Origin: Clostridium sp. OS1-26
Lineage (GTDB): Bacteria > Bacillota > Clostridia > Clostridiales > Clostridiaceae
Assembly (NCBI RefSeq): GCF_030915445.1
Contig: NZ_CP133264.1
Span: 806,001 to 870,000 of the forward strand
Direction: 5' to 3'
Length of the DNA: 64,000 nucleotides
This document shows, one piece after another, positions 9,907-18,877 of the stretch. Below the pieces are notes generated by a model that was given only the letters and a program-made list of their open reading frames with translations, was not told the origin of the DNA and made no database searches. Numbering within the stretch: position 1 is the stretch's first letter; every line of letters begins with the position of its first letter. A program made the position numbers and the translations under genes.

Positions 9907-11145
9907 TTACCTACCATCTTCACATTTCAATATGTGTATAGTAGGATTTTCAAAGACAACTCTTGCTACATTGTATATATCTTCTTTCCTTATGTTCTCC
10001 AAGTTTTTCATATCACCAACAAATTTGAATATATCATCTTCGTCAATAGCTTGATGTAATACATAATTTCCTATGTCTGTAGAATCTTCTAAAGTAAATG
10101 CTACAGCTGTCTTTAGAACTTTTTTCATCAGTCCTATGGTACTGTCATCAAAAACAATATTTTCATTTTTAATTTCTTCTATGCAATTATCTATCGTGTT
10201 TATAGTTTCATCCACACTCTCATCACTAACAGCAGTATATATATATAAGGTTTTTACATTAGTAGTCAAATCCAAATCTGTATAAACATCGTAGGCAAGG
10301 CCTTTTTCCTCTCTAAGCTTCCTGAATAATATAGAGTTAGCACTTTCTCCAAATTTATGATTTAAAATTCTAAGAGCAAGCTCCTCTTCTTTTGTTATAT
10401 CATAAAAAGTGAATAGATATAATATTGTGCTTTGTTCTATATCTTTTTTATAAGAAACCTTTAACCCAGGTATATTATTTTCAACAATAACTTCCTGTCT
10501 TTTAAATTCTTTCCACATCCACTCTTTAAAATACGTCCAAACTAAATTATATACATACTCATGTTCAAAGGATGATACTATAGAAATAAAACAATTATTA
10601 GGAACATAATATTTGTCATAAAAGTTTACTAATTTTTCTCTGTTTATCTTATTAATAGTTTTTTCATCGCCTATAGTTTCATATCTTAGAGGGCTTTTTA
10701 TAAATGCCATCTCATTTATCTTTTTAAAACTATAGTCTTCTACATCATCTTTACTTGTCCTAACCTCTGCTAGTATTACATCTCTCTCTTTACCAATCTC
10801 TTCTTCTGGAAATGTTGAATTTCTAAGCATGTCTGATAACAATTCTAGTGATTTCTCTAACTCTTCACGTAGTGCTGTAACACTGTATACTGTACAATCA
10901 TTGTCAGTATAGGCATTGTATTCTCCACCTAAGGTCTCTAAATCTAAGTTTAACTGCTCATTTGTTTTAGTTTTAGTGCCTTTAAACAGCATATGTTCAA
11001 TAAAATGTGATATTCCCTTTTCCCCTGGATTTTCAAAAATTGCTCCTATTTTTATACCTGCATGTATTGAAGTAACTTGCGTATCTTTCTTTATACTAAT
11101 CAATCTTATTCCATTAGGTAAGACTTTTTGTTTAGCATCAAACAT
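9907..11145 (-). CDS. M16 family zinc peptidase
   Basis: The product has about 412 residues. The inverted zinc motif HFIEH (HxxEH) near residue 50 is the hallmark of pitrilysin/M16 enzymes. The C-terminal half carries the usual FRKLREEKGLAYDVY segment of the second M16 domain. I use ATG 11145 because AAGGAG lies 10 bp upstream; the longer reading from 11181 has no site. These enzymes degrade or process peptides in the cytosol. Its neighbour is recX; no functional link is evident. Confidence 0.9.
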   Translation of the reverse strand: MFDAKQKVLPNGIRLISIKKDTQVTSIHAGIKIGAIFENPGEKGISHFIEHMLFKGTKTKTNEQLNLDLETLGGEYNAYTDNDCTVYSVTALREELEKSLELLSDMLRNSTFPEEEIGKERDVILAEVRTSKDDVEDYSFKKINEMAFIKSPLRYETIGDEKTINKINREKLVNFYDKYYVPNNCFISIVSSFEHEYVYNLVWTYFKEWMWKEFKRQEVIVENNIPGLKVSYKKDIEQSTILYLFTFYDITKEEELALRILNHKFGESANSILFRKLREEKGLAYDVYTDLDLTTNVKTLYIYTAVSDESVDETINTIDNCIEEIKNENIVFDDSTIGLMKKVLKTAVAFTLEDSTDIGNYVLHQAIDEDDIFKFVGDMKNLENIRKEDIYNVARVVFENPTIHILKCEDGR

Positions 11146-11230
11146 AAAATTAATCTCCTTAAAACCATAGTTATAATACATTATATTATAATTTATGTTG
11201 ACAGAAATAAAAAGATTAAAACCTATAAAT

Positions 11231-11257
11231 AAAAAAACTCCCCGGATTTCTCCGGGG
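11231..11257 (-). terminator. Strong terminator of the tailocin lysis operon
   Basis: On the minus strand CCCCGGA/TCCGGGG with a 4-base loop is followed by seven T residues. It lies just downstream of the last tailocin gene and marks the left edge of the phage-derived locus. Confidence 0.93.
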
Positions 11258-11271
11258 CTAATACCTATTAT

Positions 11272-11649
11272 TTATTGCTTAGGTGATGGCGCAGGATCTA
11301 GTAATCCCGTTTTATTTAGCTGTAAATTTATTTCTCCAACAACAGCCTCTCTAAAGTGATCTATTTCATCTTGAGTAAGTCCTGGAACTTTGCTTAAAAG
11401 CAGCTTATTAAACATATCAGCTTTTTGTTGTCCGGAATTTGGTGTTAGTTTAAATTGTTGCTCAACAGCGAAAAATATACCTTTTGCAATGTTATAGGTT
11501 GCATTATACTGATCAGCACCCATTTGATTTATAAGAGCTTCTTTTTTCTTAGTCAAATACGAAACAGCAACAGTAGCCAGATATGAAACCAATACTCCCA
11601 AAATTGATAGAACTGCCTGTACAAAAATACTCATCACTTGATTTTCCAT
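11272..11649 (-). CDS. Phage holin, LLH family
   Basis: The 125-residue product starts at ATG 11649 after GGAGGA. One strong hydrophobic segment near the N-terminus (SIFVQAVLSILGVLVSYLAT) is followed by a charged helical tail, the pattern of the Lactobacillus/Listeria-type LLH holins (Phage_holin_6). It would form membrane lesions releasing the amidase or tailocin particles. It is the last gene of the tail locus. Another holin-like gene is present at 12836. Confidence 0.8.
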   Translation of the reverse strand: MENQVMSIFVQAVLSILGVLVSYLATVAVSYLTKKKEALINQMGADQYNATYNIAKGIFFAVEQQFKLTPNSGQQKADMFNKLLLSKVPGLTQDEIDHFREAVVGEINLQLNKTGLLDPAPSPKQ

Positions 11650-11696
11650 AAACTTCATCCTCCAAGATTAATTTTTATAGATAAAAACTTTTAGTT

Positions 11697-11857
11697 AGGC
11701 ATCTGAAAGAAAATAACAAGTCAAAGATGCGACGGATATTTTGTGTCAGACAAGGAGAAAGGTTCCGCAGATAGCCAACCCTATCTAAGGGTTCTGTCAA
11801 CGCAGTATGACACAAAATAGACTAGCAGATTGACTAGTTATTTTTTTGAAGATGCCT
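11697..11857. repeat. Long imperfect palindromic element between holin and amidase genes
   Basis: The two ends match as an inverted repeat (AGGCATCT at 11697 and AGATGCCT ending at 11857). The match continues inward through a segment like AAAATAACNAGTCAA and then ATTTTGTGTCA near 11735 paired with TGACACAAAAT near 11808. The central loop near 11755-11800 can itself fold (AACCCTATCTAAGGGTT). Folded, the whole 160 bp would form one long rod. It contains no obvious ORF. It may be a non-autonomous mobile element or a structured RNA within the lysis operon. Confidence 0.7.
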
Positions 11858-11863
11858 TATATA

Positions 11864-12784
11864 TTATTTTAAAATCTTATTCCAGCTTTCTATTCTAACA
11901 ACTCCATCTGGATCTGAGTATACTTTAATAGCTTTTTGCCATGCCTTAATCTTTTGAACCGTTGTATCATCAAACACTCCAGTCTTAGATGCTCCAACCC
12001 ACCACTGAATAAATTTAGTTGCTATAGGATTATCCGACCAACCCTTTCCTATTGTGGGCATTTTAGTTATAGCATTTAGTGCATCTGTAAGCTGAGAATC
12101 TATATTATCACCATCTGGTAACCCTACTATATTTCTAAACTGTCTTATTGCAGCCTTAGTTTTAGTATCTAGTTGACCTGTAGCATTAATCTCTCCACTT
12201 TCTAGACAGCTAACTCTTTGCAAATCATGCTGTACAGATTTTATAAAGTAAAAATTGCTATTATCCGGCTTCACTGTTTGTCCAGTAAGCCCTTGAACTA
12301 TTGCCGAGGCTATAACTTCAGAACCTAACTTATTGTATAGGTCCGCATCACCTTGAGTATCTACAAAACATACTTCTATGAGAATTGCTACAGGTTTACT
12401 GTGCTTTATTACGTATAAACCACTGCCATCTTTGACTCCACGATTTACAAATCCCAATGCTACTAAGCTTTTTAATACACTAGAAGCTAAAGTGTTTCCT
12501 GCAGTACTCATTGCAAATACCTCACTGCCTTTTCCACCACCTGCATTTAGGTGTATAGAAACTAAATAGTTTGCATTCGCTGCATTATCACATCTTTGCT
12601 GCAGCGAATTTGGAACACTCCAAGCACTTGTAGGTCTTACATTCCAAGCCTGATGGCCTAATATTTGAAGTTTTCCTATAACTCTATTTGCTATATCTAA
12701 TGCACAGTCCTGTTCATTTAAATACCCTTCTGCTCCTGTGTCTGGATAACATCCATGCCCAGGATCTAACGCAAATTTACTCAT
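11864..12784 (-). CDS. Tailocin N-acetylmuramoyl-L-alanine amidase (endolysin)
   Basis: The 306-residue product has an N-terminal Amidase_3 domain. Zinc ligands are seen in DPGHG (residue about 10), a Glu near residue 19-24, and His in SIHLNA; the catalytic Glu is in ILIEVCF. The C-terminal 130 residues hold peptidoglycan-binding-like repeats (SVQHDLQRVS, TKAAIRQFRNIVGLPDG, VQKIKAWQKA). It cuts the bond between muramic acid and the stem peptide. There is no signal peptide, so release depends on the holins. It is the lysis enzyme of the tail locus. Confidence 0.93.
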   Translation of the reverse strand: MSKFALDPGHGCYPDTGAEGYLNEQDCALDIANRVIGKLQILGHQAWNVRPTSAWSVPNSLQQRCDNAANANYLVSIHLNAGGGKGSEVFAMSTAGNTLASSVLKSLVALGFVNRGVKDGSGLYVIKHSKPVAILIEVCFVDTQGDADLYNKLGSEVIASAIVQGLTGQTVKPDNSNFYFIKSVQHDLQRVSCLESGEINATGQLDTKTKAAIRQFRNIVGLPDGDNIDSQLTDALNAITKMPTIGKGWSDNPIATKFIQWWVGASKTGVFDDTTVQKIKAWQKAIKVYSDPDGVVRIESWNKILK

Positions 12785-12835
12785 AATAATCTACCTCCTA
12801 TTTAGGTTATGTTGGTAAATTAAAATTGATAATAG

Positions 12836-13051
12836 TTATTTAAATATTTTATCTTTAACTTCTTTCACATCTTCTTTAATACAGTTTAAGCCTTCTTCTA
12901 TACATTGAAATTTATCTGTTAGCTGAGATATTATCTCCTGATATTTTGATTCTCTTTTGGAATTCTCATTTAATACAAAGAAAAGCAGTGTTATAAAAAG
13001 TACCGCCCATATTCCTTGCTGCATAGCTAAATCTAATACTTTATCTTCCAA
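12836..13051 (-). CDS. BhlA/UviB-type holin-like protein
   Basis: The product has 71 residues: a short acidic start, one membrane segment (GIWAVLFITLLFFVLN), then a charged helical tail with Lys/Glu heptads. This matches the BhlA/UviB family found next to clostridial bacteriocin and prophage lysis genes. A clear GGAGGTGCAA ribosome binding site precedes it. It lies just upstream of the amidase, so the locus has two holin-like proteins, perhaps holin and antiholin; which is which is not visible. Confidence 0.8.
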   Translation of the reverse strand: MEDKVLDLAMQQGIWAVLFITLLFFVLNENSKRESKYQEIISQLTDKFQCIEEGLNCIKEDVKEVKDKIFK

Positions 13052-13074
13052 GTTGCACCTCCATTAAATAATAA

Positions 13075-13099
13075 AGTGCAGAACTCTTCATTCTGCACT
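13075..13099 (-). terminator. Terminator after the broken small phage gene
   Basis: AGTGCAGAA/TTCTGCACT form a 9-bp perfect stem with a 7-base loop; on the minus strand it is followed by TTATTATTT. It ends the unit containing the disrupted gene and separates it from the lysis genes. Confidence 0.7.
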
Positions 13100-13498
13100 A
13101 GCTTTTAGTTATTCTATGGTACAGGTTGTAGCCCTTCTTTACATATTTTTTGTAATGTCCATCTTCTTTAAGTCTTTTTGGTTATCTATAAATTCCTTTG
13201 ACTCTGCTCTTTTAGCATGCTCTGGAGTAATAACAACTTCCGTAAAATGTCTAATACTTTTATCCGATGACTACCCGCTCTAATACTCCCGGCGCACTCT
13301 GTGAAAGCGACTATCACCAAATCACAGATTTGGGATATCTGCTTTTCTCCAAGCGGGAGTAAAGAGCAGCTACGTCCCTGGATAACGATTTCTAAGCATC
13401 AGGTGGAGTTAAAACTCCATCTGATGCCAAGAACTCTGTTTATGCTCTTCAACTATTTCGTCATCAGCGCTTTTCTTTTCTAAATGGGTTTCTTCCAT
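13098..13498 (-). pseudogene. Small phage gene disrupted by a palindromic element and a frameshift
   Basis: ATG 13498 follows AAGGAGATGG and encodes MEETHLEKKSADDE and a few more residues before the frame runs into the palindromic element at 13266-13437. After the element an open frame resumes (SIRHFTEVVITPEHAKRAES) and then needs one extra base near 13165 to continue as EDGHYKKYVKKGYNLYHRI to a TAG at 13098. So one small gene appears interrupted by the element and also shifted. The family is unknown to me. Confidence 0.6.
13266..13437. repeat. Palindromic element copy inserted in a small phage gene (long form)
   Basis: Left part GACTACCCGCTCTAATACTCCC pairs with the region GGGAGTAAAGAGCAG near 13355-13370. 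CCAAATCACAGATTTGG forms an inner hairpin near 13317-13334, and GCATCAGGTGGAGT/ACTCCATCTGATGC forms a hairpin at 13397-13428. A shorter copy in inverted orientation lies at 30826-30906. The layout resembles non-autonomous remnants of IS200/IS605-type elements; that origin is an inference. Confidence 0.75.
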
Positions 13499-13565
13499 AG
13501 TTACCATCTCCTTGTATTTTATAATATGAGATAGTAACTGATGGGTATATGTGAGGCAAAATAAA

Positions 13566-13589
13566 AAGAACCTAGTTAATCTGGTTCTT
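13566..13589 (-). terminator. Terminator of fibre module 1
   Basis: On the minus strand AAGAACC/GGTTCTT close a hairpin that runs into TTTTTATTTT. The same hairpin and flanking sequence (TATGTGAGGCAAAATA) recur at 19429-19453 behind fibre module 2, showing that the modules were duplicated with their terminator. Confidence 0.8.
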
Positions 13590-13605
13590 GTGTCGTATAA
13601 TTTTT

Positions 13606-13743
13606 CTATTGTATAATTAGGTCTTGTCTACCTTTCTCTGTTAAATATGCGTCTATATTAACTTTTAAATCTGGTCTTTTACTTATTACATAATTATAAG
13701 TATAAACTTCATCTATTATTCTCTGTCCCATATATTCAGCCAT
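13606..13743 (-). CDS. XkdX-like small tail protein, module 1
   Basis: The frame encodes 45 residues (starts MAEYMGQRIIDEVYTYNYV) and overlaps the stop of the preceding gene by one base (TAATG), implying coupled translation. Its size, position after the fibre genes and pattern (aromatic N-terminus, then a LTEKGRQDLI helix) match XkdX-like proteins found at the end of PBSX-type fibre cassettes. Two other small genes of this kind are at 19480 and 18878. Function is unknown; a role in fibre assembly is inferred from position only. Confidence 0.65.
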   Translation of the reverse strand: MAEYMGQRIIDEVYTYNYVISKRPDLKVNIDAYLTEKGRQDLIIQ

Positions 13744-13973
13744 TATAAAGCACCTCCTAAAATTAAATCATCAATTGTCTTTTGCATTAAATCAAATGAT
13801 TCTTTAGGAACTTCTGTATAAATAATTTGTGTGGGAATTACTCTTGGAACATCTGAAAATATTAAGAAATTTCCCTCAAAAAGATTCTGCTCCTCAACTA
13901 ATATTAATGGTTTATTTTCATTAATAAGATTTTCACGTTCCTCTAATGTATTATATTGAACTTTTTTTTCCAT
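13743..13973 (-). CDS. Small fibre-accessory protein (XkdW position)
   Basis: The 76-residue acidic product starts MEKKVQYNTLEEREN after a clear AGGTGATATAG site. It sits between the fibre gene and the XkdX-like gene, where PBSX-like loci encode XkdW or a fibre assembly protein. No membrane segment or known motif is visible. It may be a chaperone or a fibre-tip component. Confidence 0.6.
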   Translation of the reverse strand: MEKKVQYNTLEERENLINENKPLILVEEQNLFEGNFLIFSDVPRVIPTQIIYTEVPKESFDLMQKTIDDLILGGAL

Positions 13974-13986
13974 CTATATCACCTCA

Positions 13987-15422
13987 TTAAAGTGTGTTTG
14001 AATAACCAATTGTAACACCTGGAATTTTATCACATAAAATTTTAATATTTGATATTGACATACCGCCAGAATTTGAACCAGAAGCGCCATATATTTGTAT
14101 TCTATCACCAGCATTTATTGTAATATCGTCAGTATAAGTCATAGTGTTAGTAGAAGCATTAGGGTGACTAACACCTCTAGCCACATCATTCACATAAACT
14201 TGTGACACAGCCCCAGCACCATAATAATTTTTTGATTCTGTATAAATAACCCTTACACTTCCAGAAAAATTCAAAACACACTCTGCTATTTTTTTAACGT
14301 AAGTATATCCAAATGTATTACCATTCCAAACAGGAATCGCTAATGCACTAGCTGACCCTATAGAAAAAGAAAATCCTTGAATATAACCAGCACCGTTATG
14401 ATAACCAGCAGGAATTGATATATTACCATATGTATAAGACATTGGTATTATATATGCACCATTATTAGGCATTGTTCCAGTAACTTTAGAACCATTTGCA
14501 TAAGCAGTATAACTACTAAGAATTTGTGGTGCTGTAGCTGTTGCATCTGAGGTATAAGTACCAACTAAAGGACTATCCCATCTTCCAATTTTAGCACCTG
14601 CTTGAACAAATTGAGGAGCAACGCCCCATAATGATACATTTATTTGAGTATTTGCATCATAATATCCAGTAGGTAAATTCTTTATAGGAAATATTACTCT
14701 AAAACCAGGGTCACCTTGGTCAGTAATAATGCCACCATATTGTAATTGACTATCTGCTGTTGACGATATTGTTACACTTGATTTATTAGGCATTGTACCT
14801 ACTAATCCTGTGTCGGTATCATTACTAAATTTTTTACCTGCTAGTACATCTCCGACACCTGCATCACCTTCTGCACTAGCTTTGATAAAAAAACAATTAC
14901 TTGCTTGGTTGTACCAAACTGTATAAGCCTTTCCTGATATTAGATTTGGTGCAGTAGTAGTTCCAGGCTTATATAAAGGCTTTGTATTTATTGTTGTAGC
15001 ACTACTATTGTTATTTGCACTAGCTATAAATGTTATTGGATAACCATTTATCAATGTGCCACCAATTGTTAGTGTTATGGCTGTTGCTGTTCCTCCTGCT
15101 GTTTGATACAGACTATCAGCCAAATGCGACATAAAATCATTCTGTTTAGCTGGCCCCCCTGCCTGCCCTAGTTGTGAGCTTTGTAAGGCTGTATCAGCCT
15201 TGATACCTTGTGCTGAAGTTGCTGCTCCAACATCAGTTGCTATAAGTGATACCGTCCCTGTTTTACCGTTAACACTTTGCACAGCAACTGTTGGTATGTC
15301 TGTTTTTAAAGCTCTTTTTGCAGCTCTGTATCAATAACATCAGCATTATAATTAAGATCATCAATATTTACTACATCGGTTCCTTCTGGCTTTTTTAATC
15401 CTAAATTTGCTGTTATCTTCAT
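13987..15422 (-). pseudogene. Tail fibre protein, module 1, with a -1 frameshift near its N-terminus
   Basis: ATG 15422 begins MKITANLGLKKPEGTD and continues to DTELQKEL before a TAA. Adding one A to the A5 run at 15315-15319 restores the frame as ELQKRALKTDIPTVAVQSVNG, joining the long downstream frame to 13987 for a protein of about 478 residues. The N-terminus looks like a baseplate-attachment segment. The C-terminal part has fibre features: Gly/Ser/Thr/Asn-rich composition and repeated GTMPN motifs. It should bind the target cell. The frameshift could be a sequencing deletion, decay or phase variation. Confidence 0.75.
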
Positions 15423-15433
15423 ATTTATCACCT

Positions 15434-16045
15434 CTATCCATAAATTTTTAAGTCATTCCATGTTTTCATTTTGGACTGACTCCAAGTGAGTTCTATTAAT
15501 TTATTCCACCAAGTATAAGTATATTTAAAAGAGTATCCCAAATGCGCTGGCTTAATAGTTTCTATTATTTCTATTAATCCTACCATATTCTTTGGAATAC
15601 CCTTTATACCAATAAACTGTATTATAAAACTATAGTCTAAAAAGTTTTCTAATACCTCAACTTCTCCTCCTGAAAAAGCTTCAGCAACATTTTTAATCAT
15701 ATTTTTAGTTACAGTTCCAGCTCCTCTTAACTTTGCCTTTATAATCTCTCTTCTTTCTTCATAGGATTTATTTAAATCAATCTGAATACCTAGAGGTTTT
15801 TCCCATATGCAGCTTAGTCCCCAAGTTGCAGTGTCAATATAAAATTGATCTAATAAATCCTTTTTAGAATAATTTAGTTTACCAACTTCTTTTGATATAG
15901 TACTTTGAACACTTTTCATTAGTTCAGAATTTTCATAGTATGTTGGTAAGTATTTCATTAAATTAGGTGTAAAAGGTTGTAGCTGCTGTAATATTGGGTT
16001 ATCATCAGCATATTGTGTGCTCCCATAGATAGTATCACCATACAT
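15434..16045 (-). CDS. DUF2313 (XkdU-like) baseplate protein, copy 1
   Basis: The 203-residue product has the family core YIDTATWGLSCIWE followed by ERREIIKAKLRGAGT, shared with the copy at 21061. XkdU/YmfQ proteins connect the baseplate wedge to fibres. The C-terminal segment, rich in Trp (YTWWNKLIELTWSQSKMKTW), differs from copy 2, consistent with a different fibre partner. It begins directly after baseplate J copy 1, with abutting genes. Confidence 0.85.
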   Translation of the reverse strand: MYGDTIYGSTQYADDNPILQQLQPFTPNLMKYLPTYYENSELMKSVQSTISKEVGKLNYSKKDLLDQFYIDTATWGLSCIWEKPLGIQIDLNKSYEERREIIKAKLRGAGTVTKNMIKNVAEAFSGGEVEVLENFLDYSFIIQFIGIKGIPKNMVGLIEIIETIKPAHLGYSFKYTYTWWNKLIELTWSQSKMKTWNDLKIYG

Positions 16046-17104
16046 TTATTGCACCCCCAAACTAACAGTGCCAAACACAGGTATTTCTTCATCCTCAATT
16101 ATTACATTTAAAATACCTCCATTAACAAGAAGATTGCTGTAATCTATAACTCCATCAGTATTAAATATTAAATTGCCTATACTTGCATATGAAATATAGT
16201 TGCTTATAAAAGATATTTCTTTAGAATATTTTATTAGGTTATTTTCAATAGAAGCTTGAACTTGATTTAAATTATATAATTTAGTATCTATTACTAAATT
16301 AGCTGATATATTTATTGATTTTTCTTTTGCTGAAACTACTGTAATATCAGAACCTATGGGTCTATTTTCTTCTATATGATTTTTAGCGATATCTACAAGA
16401 TTACTATCTGCAGCTCTTTTATTTGAGTTAATTATAATTACCTTTACAGTTCCATTGCCATTCCAAAGCGGAAATACTTTAGCATCTCCAACACCAGTAA
16501 CCTCTTTAGCCCAATTTCTATAATGATATTTATTACCTGAAGTTGTTGGAGTTTGCAGTCTTTCAAAATACCTTTTCCTTAGGCTTTCATCCTCTTCAAT
16601 ATCATAACCATTTGTTATCGGACTAGGATTTGTAACAGATATAATCCCACTTATTTGCACTGGAATCTCAGTAATAATATTAGCAGGAACATTGTACTTA
16701 CTTCCGACTTCACTAGCTTCTACACTCACAATAGTTGATTCGTTTGTTACTATAATATCTTGCATAACCTTATATACTAGACCGGATTTAGTTTGAAGTA
16801 TTGAGCCCGATTTCAAAGTTGTGCCTACAACAGCTTTTACTAAAATTTGAGTTAAAGCTTTTTTACCAGGCTTCCTAGTAATTCCATAAGGATTTGTTAT
16901 TTTTTCAAGATCCTCTCCTGCAGCTATATAGGGATCTGTTCTTCTTAATATATCATCATTTGATATATACGATTTTTCTAATTCTTTGCTTACTGGAGAT
17001 AAAGCATCATAAATAAAAGAACCTTCTGATTTATCTACATCAGAAGGTATACCATCTTTCATTCTTTTCAATATATCATTAGCCAAGTTATTTTCACTAT
17101 ACAA
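16046..17104 (-). CDS. Baseplate J-like protein (XkdT), copy 1
   Basis: This 352-residue wedge protein starts at TTG 17104, 9 bp after AGGAGGCG. It shares its opening (DILKRM-DGIPSD-DKSEGSFIYD) and the YFERLQTPTTSGNKYHYRNW region with copy 2 at 21599, but the region after residue 50 diverges, so this is an old duplication and not an assembly repeat. The protein would form part of the baseplate periphery that triggers sheath contraction. Confidence 0.9.
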   Translation of the reverse strand: MYSENNLANDILKRMKDGIPSDVDKSEGSFIYDALSPVSKELEKSYISNDDILRRTDPYIAAGEDLEKITNPYGITRKPGKKALTQILVKAVVGTTLKSGSILQTKSGLVYKVMQDIIVTNESTIVSVEASEVGSKYNVPANIITEIPVQISGIISVTNPSPITNGYDIEEDESLRKRYFERLQTPTTSGNKYHYRNWAKEVTGVGDAKVFPLWNGNGTVKVIIINSNKRAADSNLVDIAKNHIEENRPIGSDITVVSAKEKSINISANLVIDTKLYNLNQVQASIENNLIKYSKEISFISNYISYASIGNLIFNTDGVIDYSNLLVNGGILNVIIEDEEIPVFGTVSLGVQ

Positions 17105-17377
17105 ATTATCGCCTCCTATGCAGAAGTTTAATTATTTTCGAATAGTCTTCCATATTTAATCCTTAAGAACTCTTTTTTCCTGAAGATTGATTCTTGTCGA
17201 AAATTTCTATTAATTCGAATTATATAAAGCATTTATCAAATAGTATTAATATCTGTTACTTTTCCATTACGCTAATATATATTTCTTGTCTTTTCCTAAT
17301 TTTAGTAACATTATTCTCTCTTAGTTCATTTTAATTAATCGTTCACAAATTGTTTTTTACTTTTGTTGCTATTGTAT

Positions 17378-18241
17378 TTATAAAATACTGCTATCGAATC
17401 CCTTTCCATCAACCTCAGAAGCGTCTATTACAGAGATAAGAGCATCTTTATCTATATTTTGTATTGAATATTTTAGCTCTGGTAAGTGAGATAAGTGTAC
17501 TATACAATACAAAACTTTTCTTTCTTTACCAGTCAAGGTTTGCCCATTTAAAATGGTAGCTCCCCGATGCATATAAGTCATGATATAATCACATACTTCT
17601 TTCTCTTTTTCAGTAATTATAAACAAAAGTTTTTTTCTTACCATACCATGAATAATTTTATCCGTTACAACTGACGTGATATACATTGATATTAATGTAT
17701 AAAGCGCAGTTAACATACCATTTAACAATGCACCTACACATACTATAACGCAGTTAAAAATAAGCCCAATTTTGCCAACATCATAATTATCGTGTTTTTT
17801 CTTGAATAGCATTGTTATAATATTAATTCCACCCATAGAACCATGATTTGCAAAAGTTAACCCTATGCCAAGCCCATTTAGTAGTCCCCCATATAGACAA
17901 TACAGTAGGGTATCATTAGTACTTATTATAGTTTGTAGATCTTTAGTAATAACTAAAAAGACTGAGTAACAAACCGTACCTATTAAACTATAGATTGTAA
18001 ATCTTATATTTAATTTTTTAAAGCTAATGGCGAGCAGAGGTATATTAGCTAACATTATTGTATAACCAGCTGGGAATTTAGTTATATATTGAATCAAGAT
18101 AGCAAGACCTGACACGCCACCACTATACAGTTTTGCATGCACAATGAACATATTTAATCCTATTGAAGATAGCAAGCAGCCCAATATTATAAGAACTACA
18201 TTTTTTATTCTTAGATTATTTGTTATTGTTTGCATATTCAT
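17378..18241 (-). CDS. YitT family membrane protein with DUF2179 domain (copy within tail locus)
   Basis: The 287-residue product has five or six membrane segments (residues about 15-200) and a C-terminal cytosolic DUF2179 domain (RGATILNGQTLTGKERKVLYC). A second family member lies at 42956. The family is a presumed transporter with unknown substrate. The gene interrupts the two baseplate-fibre modules, so it may be a cargo (moron) gene or host DNA captured during duplication. The 273-bp gap on its left holds only a short remnant frame. Confidence 0.88.
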   Translation of the reverse strand: MNMQTITNNLRIKNVVLIILGCLLSSIGLNMFIVHAKLYSGGVSGLAILIQYITKFPAGYTIMLANIPLLAISFKKLNIRFTIYSLIGTVCYSVFLVITKDLQTIISTNDTLLYCLYGGLLNGLGIGLTFANHGSMGGINIITMLFKKKHDNYDVGKIGLIFNCVIVCVGALLNGMLTALYTLISMYITSVVTDKIIHGMVRKKLLFIITEKEKEVCDYIMTYMHRGATILNGQTLTGKERKVLYCIVHLSHLPELKYSIQNIDKDALISVIDASEVDGKGFDSSIL

Positions 18242-18402
18242 CCCTTACCCTCATATAGTTTATTGTTATATTTACGTATATAGAGTATCAGACTATGCTT
18301 GATGACGCAATGATTTTCTATTGTTTACTTTTAAAACTTGACATCATCTCTAATTATATTAAAATATCTATTAGTGACTATAATTCTAAAGAGGTGATTG
18401 TA

Positions 18403-18837
18403 ATGAAAAAATTTTCCTGTATTTCCATAGTATTGGTTATGTCCATATTCTTCGTTGCATGTGGTGCCAAAACTCCTAGTAATACTAATACTTCTAGTAA
18501 TACCAATAATACAAGTAAATCAGATACTACTAACAACACTAGTGATCTGCCTAAAGAATTCTCATATCTTCCTTCTTATGGTGCTGATATGAAGCTTGAA
18601 AATTTCACACCACCATCACAAGGTAAACAGGGATATGGTACTGCAAAATATACTATAAAAAATACTAATAATAATGACGCATTAAAGCACTATGAGGACA
18701 TATTAAAAAAAGACGGTTGGACAATTTATGAAGATAAAAAACCTGTTTCTATTGCAGCTAAAAAAGATGATCATCAAGTTGCAATACTCCCTGCAGCTTC
18801 CGGATCAGATGTACTGTTAACTATTATATCAAAATAA
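18403..18837 (+). CDS. Small secreted lipoprotein
   Basis: ATG 18403 follows GAGGTGATTGTA; the longer frame from 18295 lacks a site. A signal peptide with lipobox FVAC (Cys about residue 19) is followed by a Thr/Asn/Ser linker and a domain of about 95 residues containing HYEDILKKDGWTIYED. It should be anchored on the outer face of the membrane. The gene opposes the surrounding tail genes in strand, another hint of insertion. I do not recognise the C-terminal domain. Confidence 0.8.
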   Translation: MKKFSCISIVLVMSIFFVACGAKTPSNTNTSSNTNNTSKSDTTNNTSDLPKEFSYLPSYGADMKLENFTPPSQGKQGYGTAKYTIKNTNNNDALKHYEDILKKDGWTIYEDKKPVSIAAKKDDHQVAILPAASGSDVLLTIISK

Positions 18838-18866
18838 GGATAGTAGATTTCTACTATCCTTATTTT
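18831..18866. terminator. Bidirectional terminator
   Basis: AAAATAAGGATAGTAGA and its exact reverse complement form a 17-bp stem with a 2-base loop and T/A-rich ends on both strands. It ends the lipoprotein gene and the opposing decayed fibre-accessory set. Confidence 0.9.
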
Positions 18867-18877
18867 GATTAATGTTT

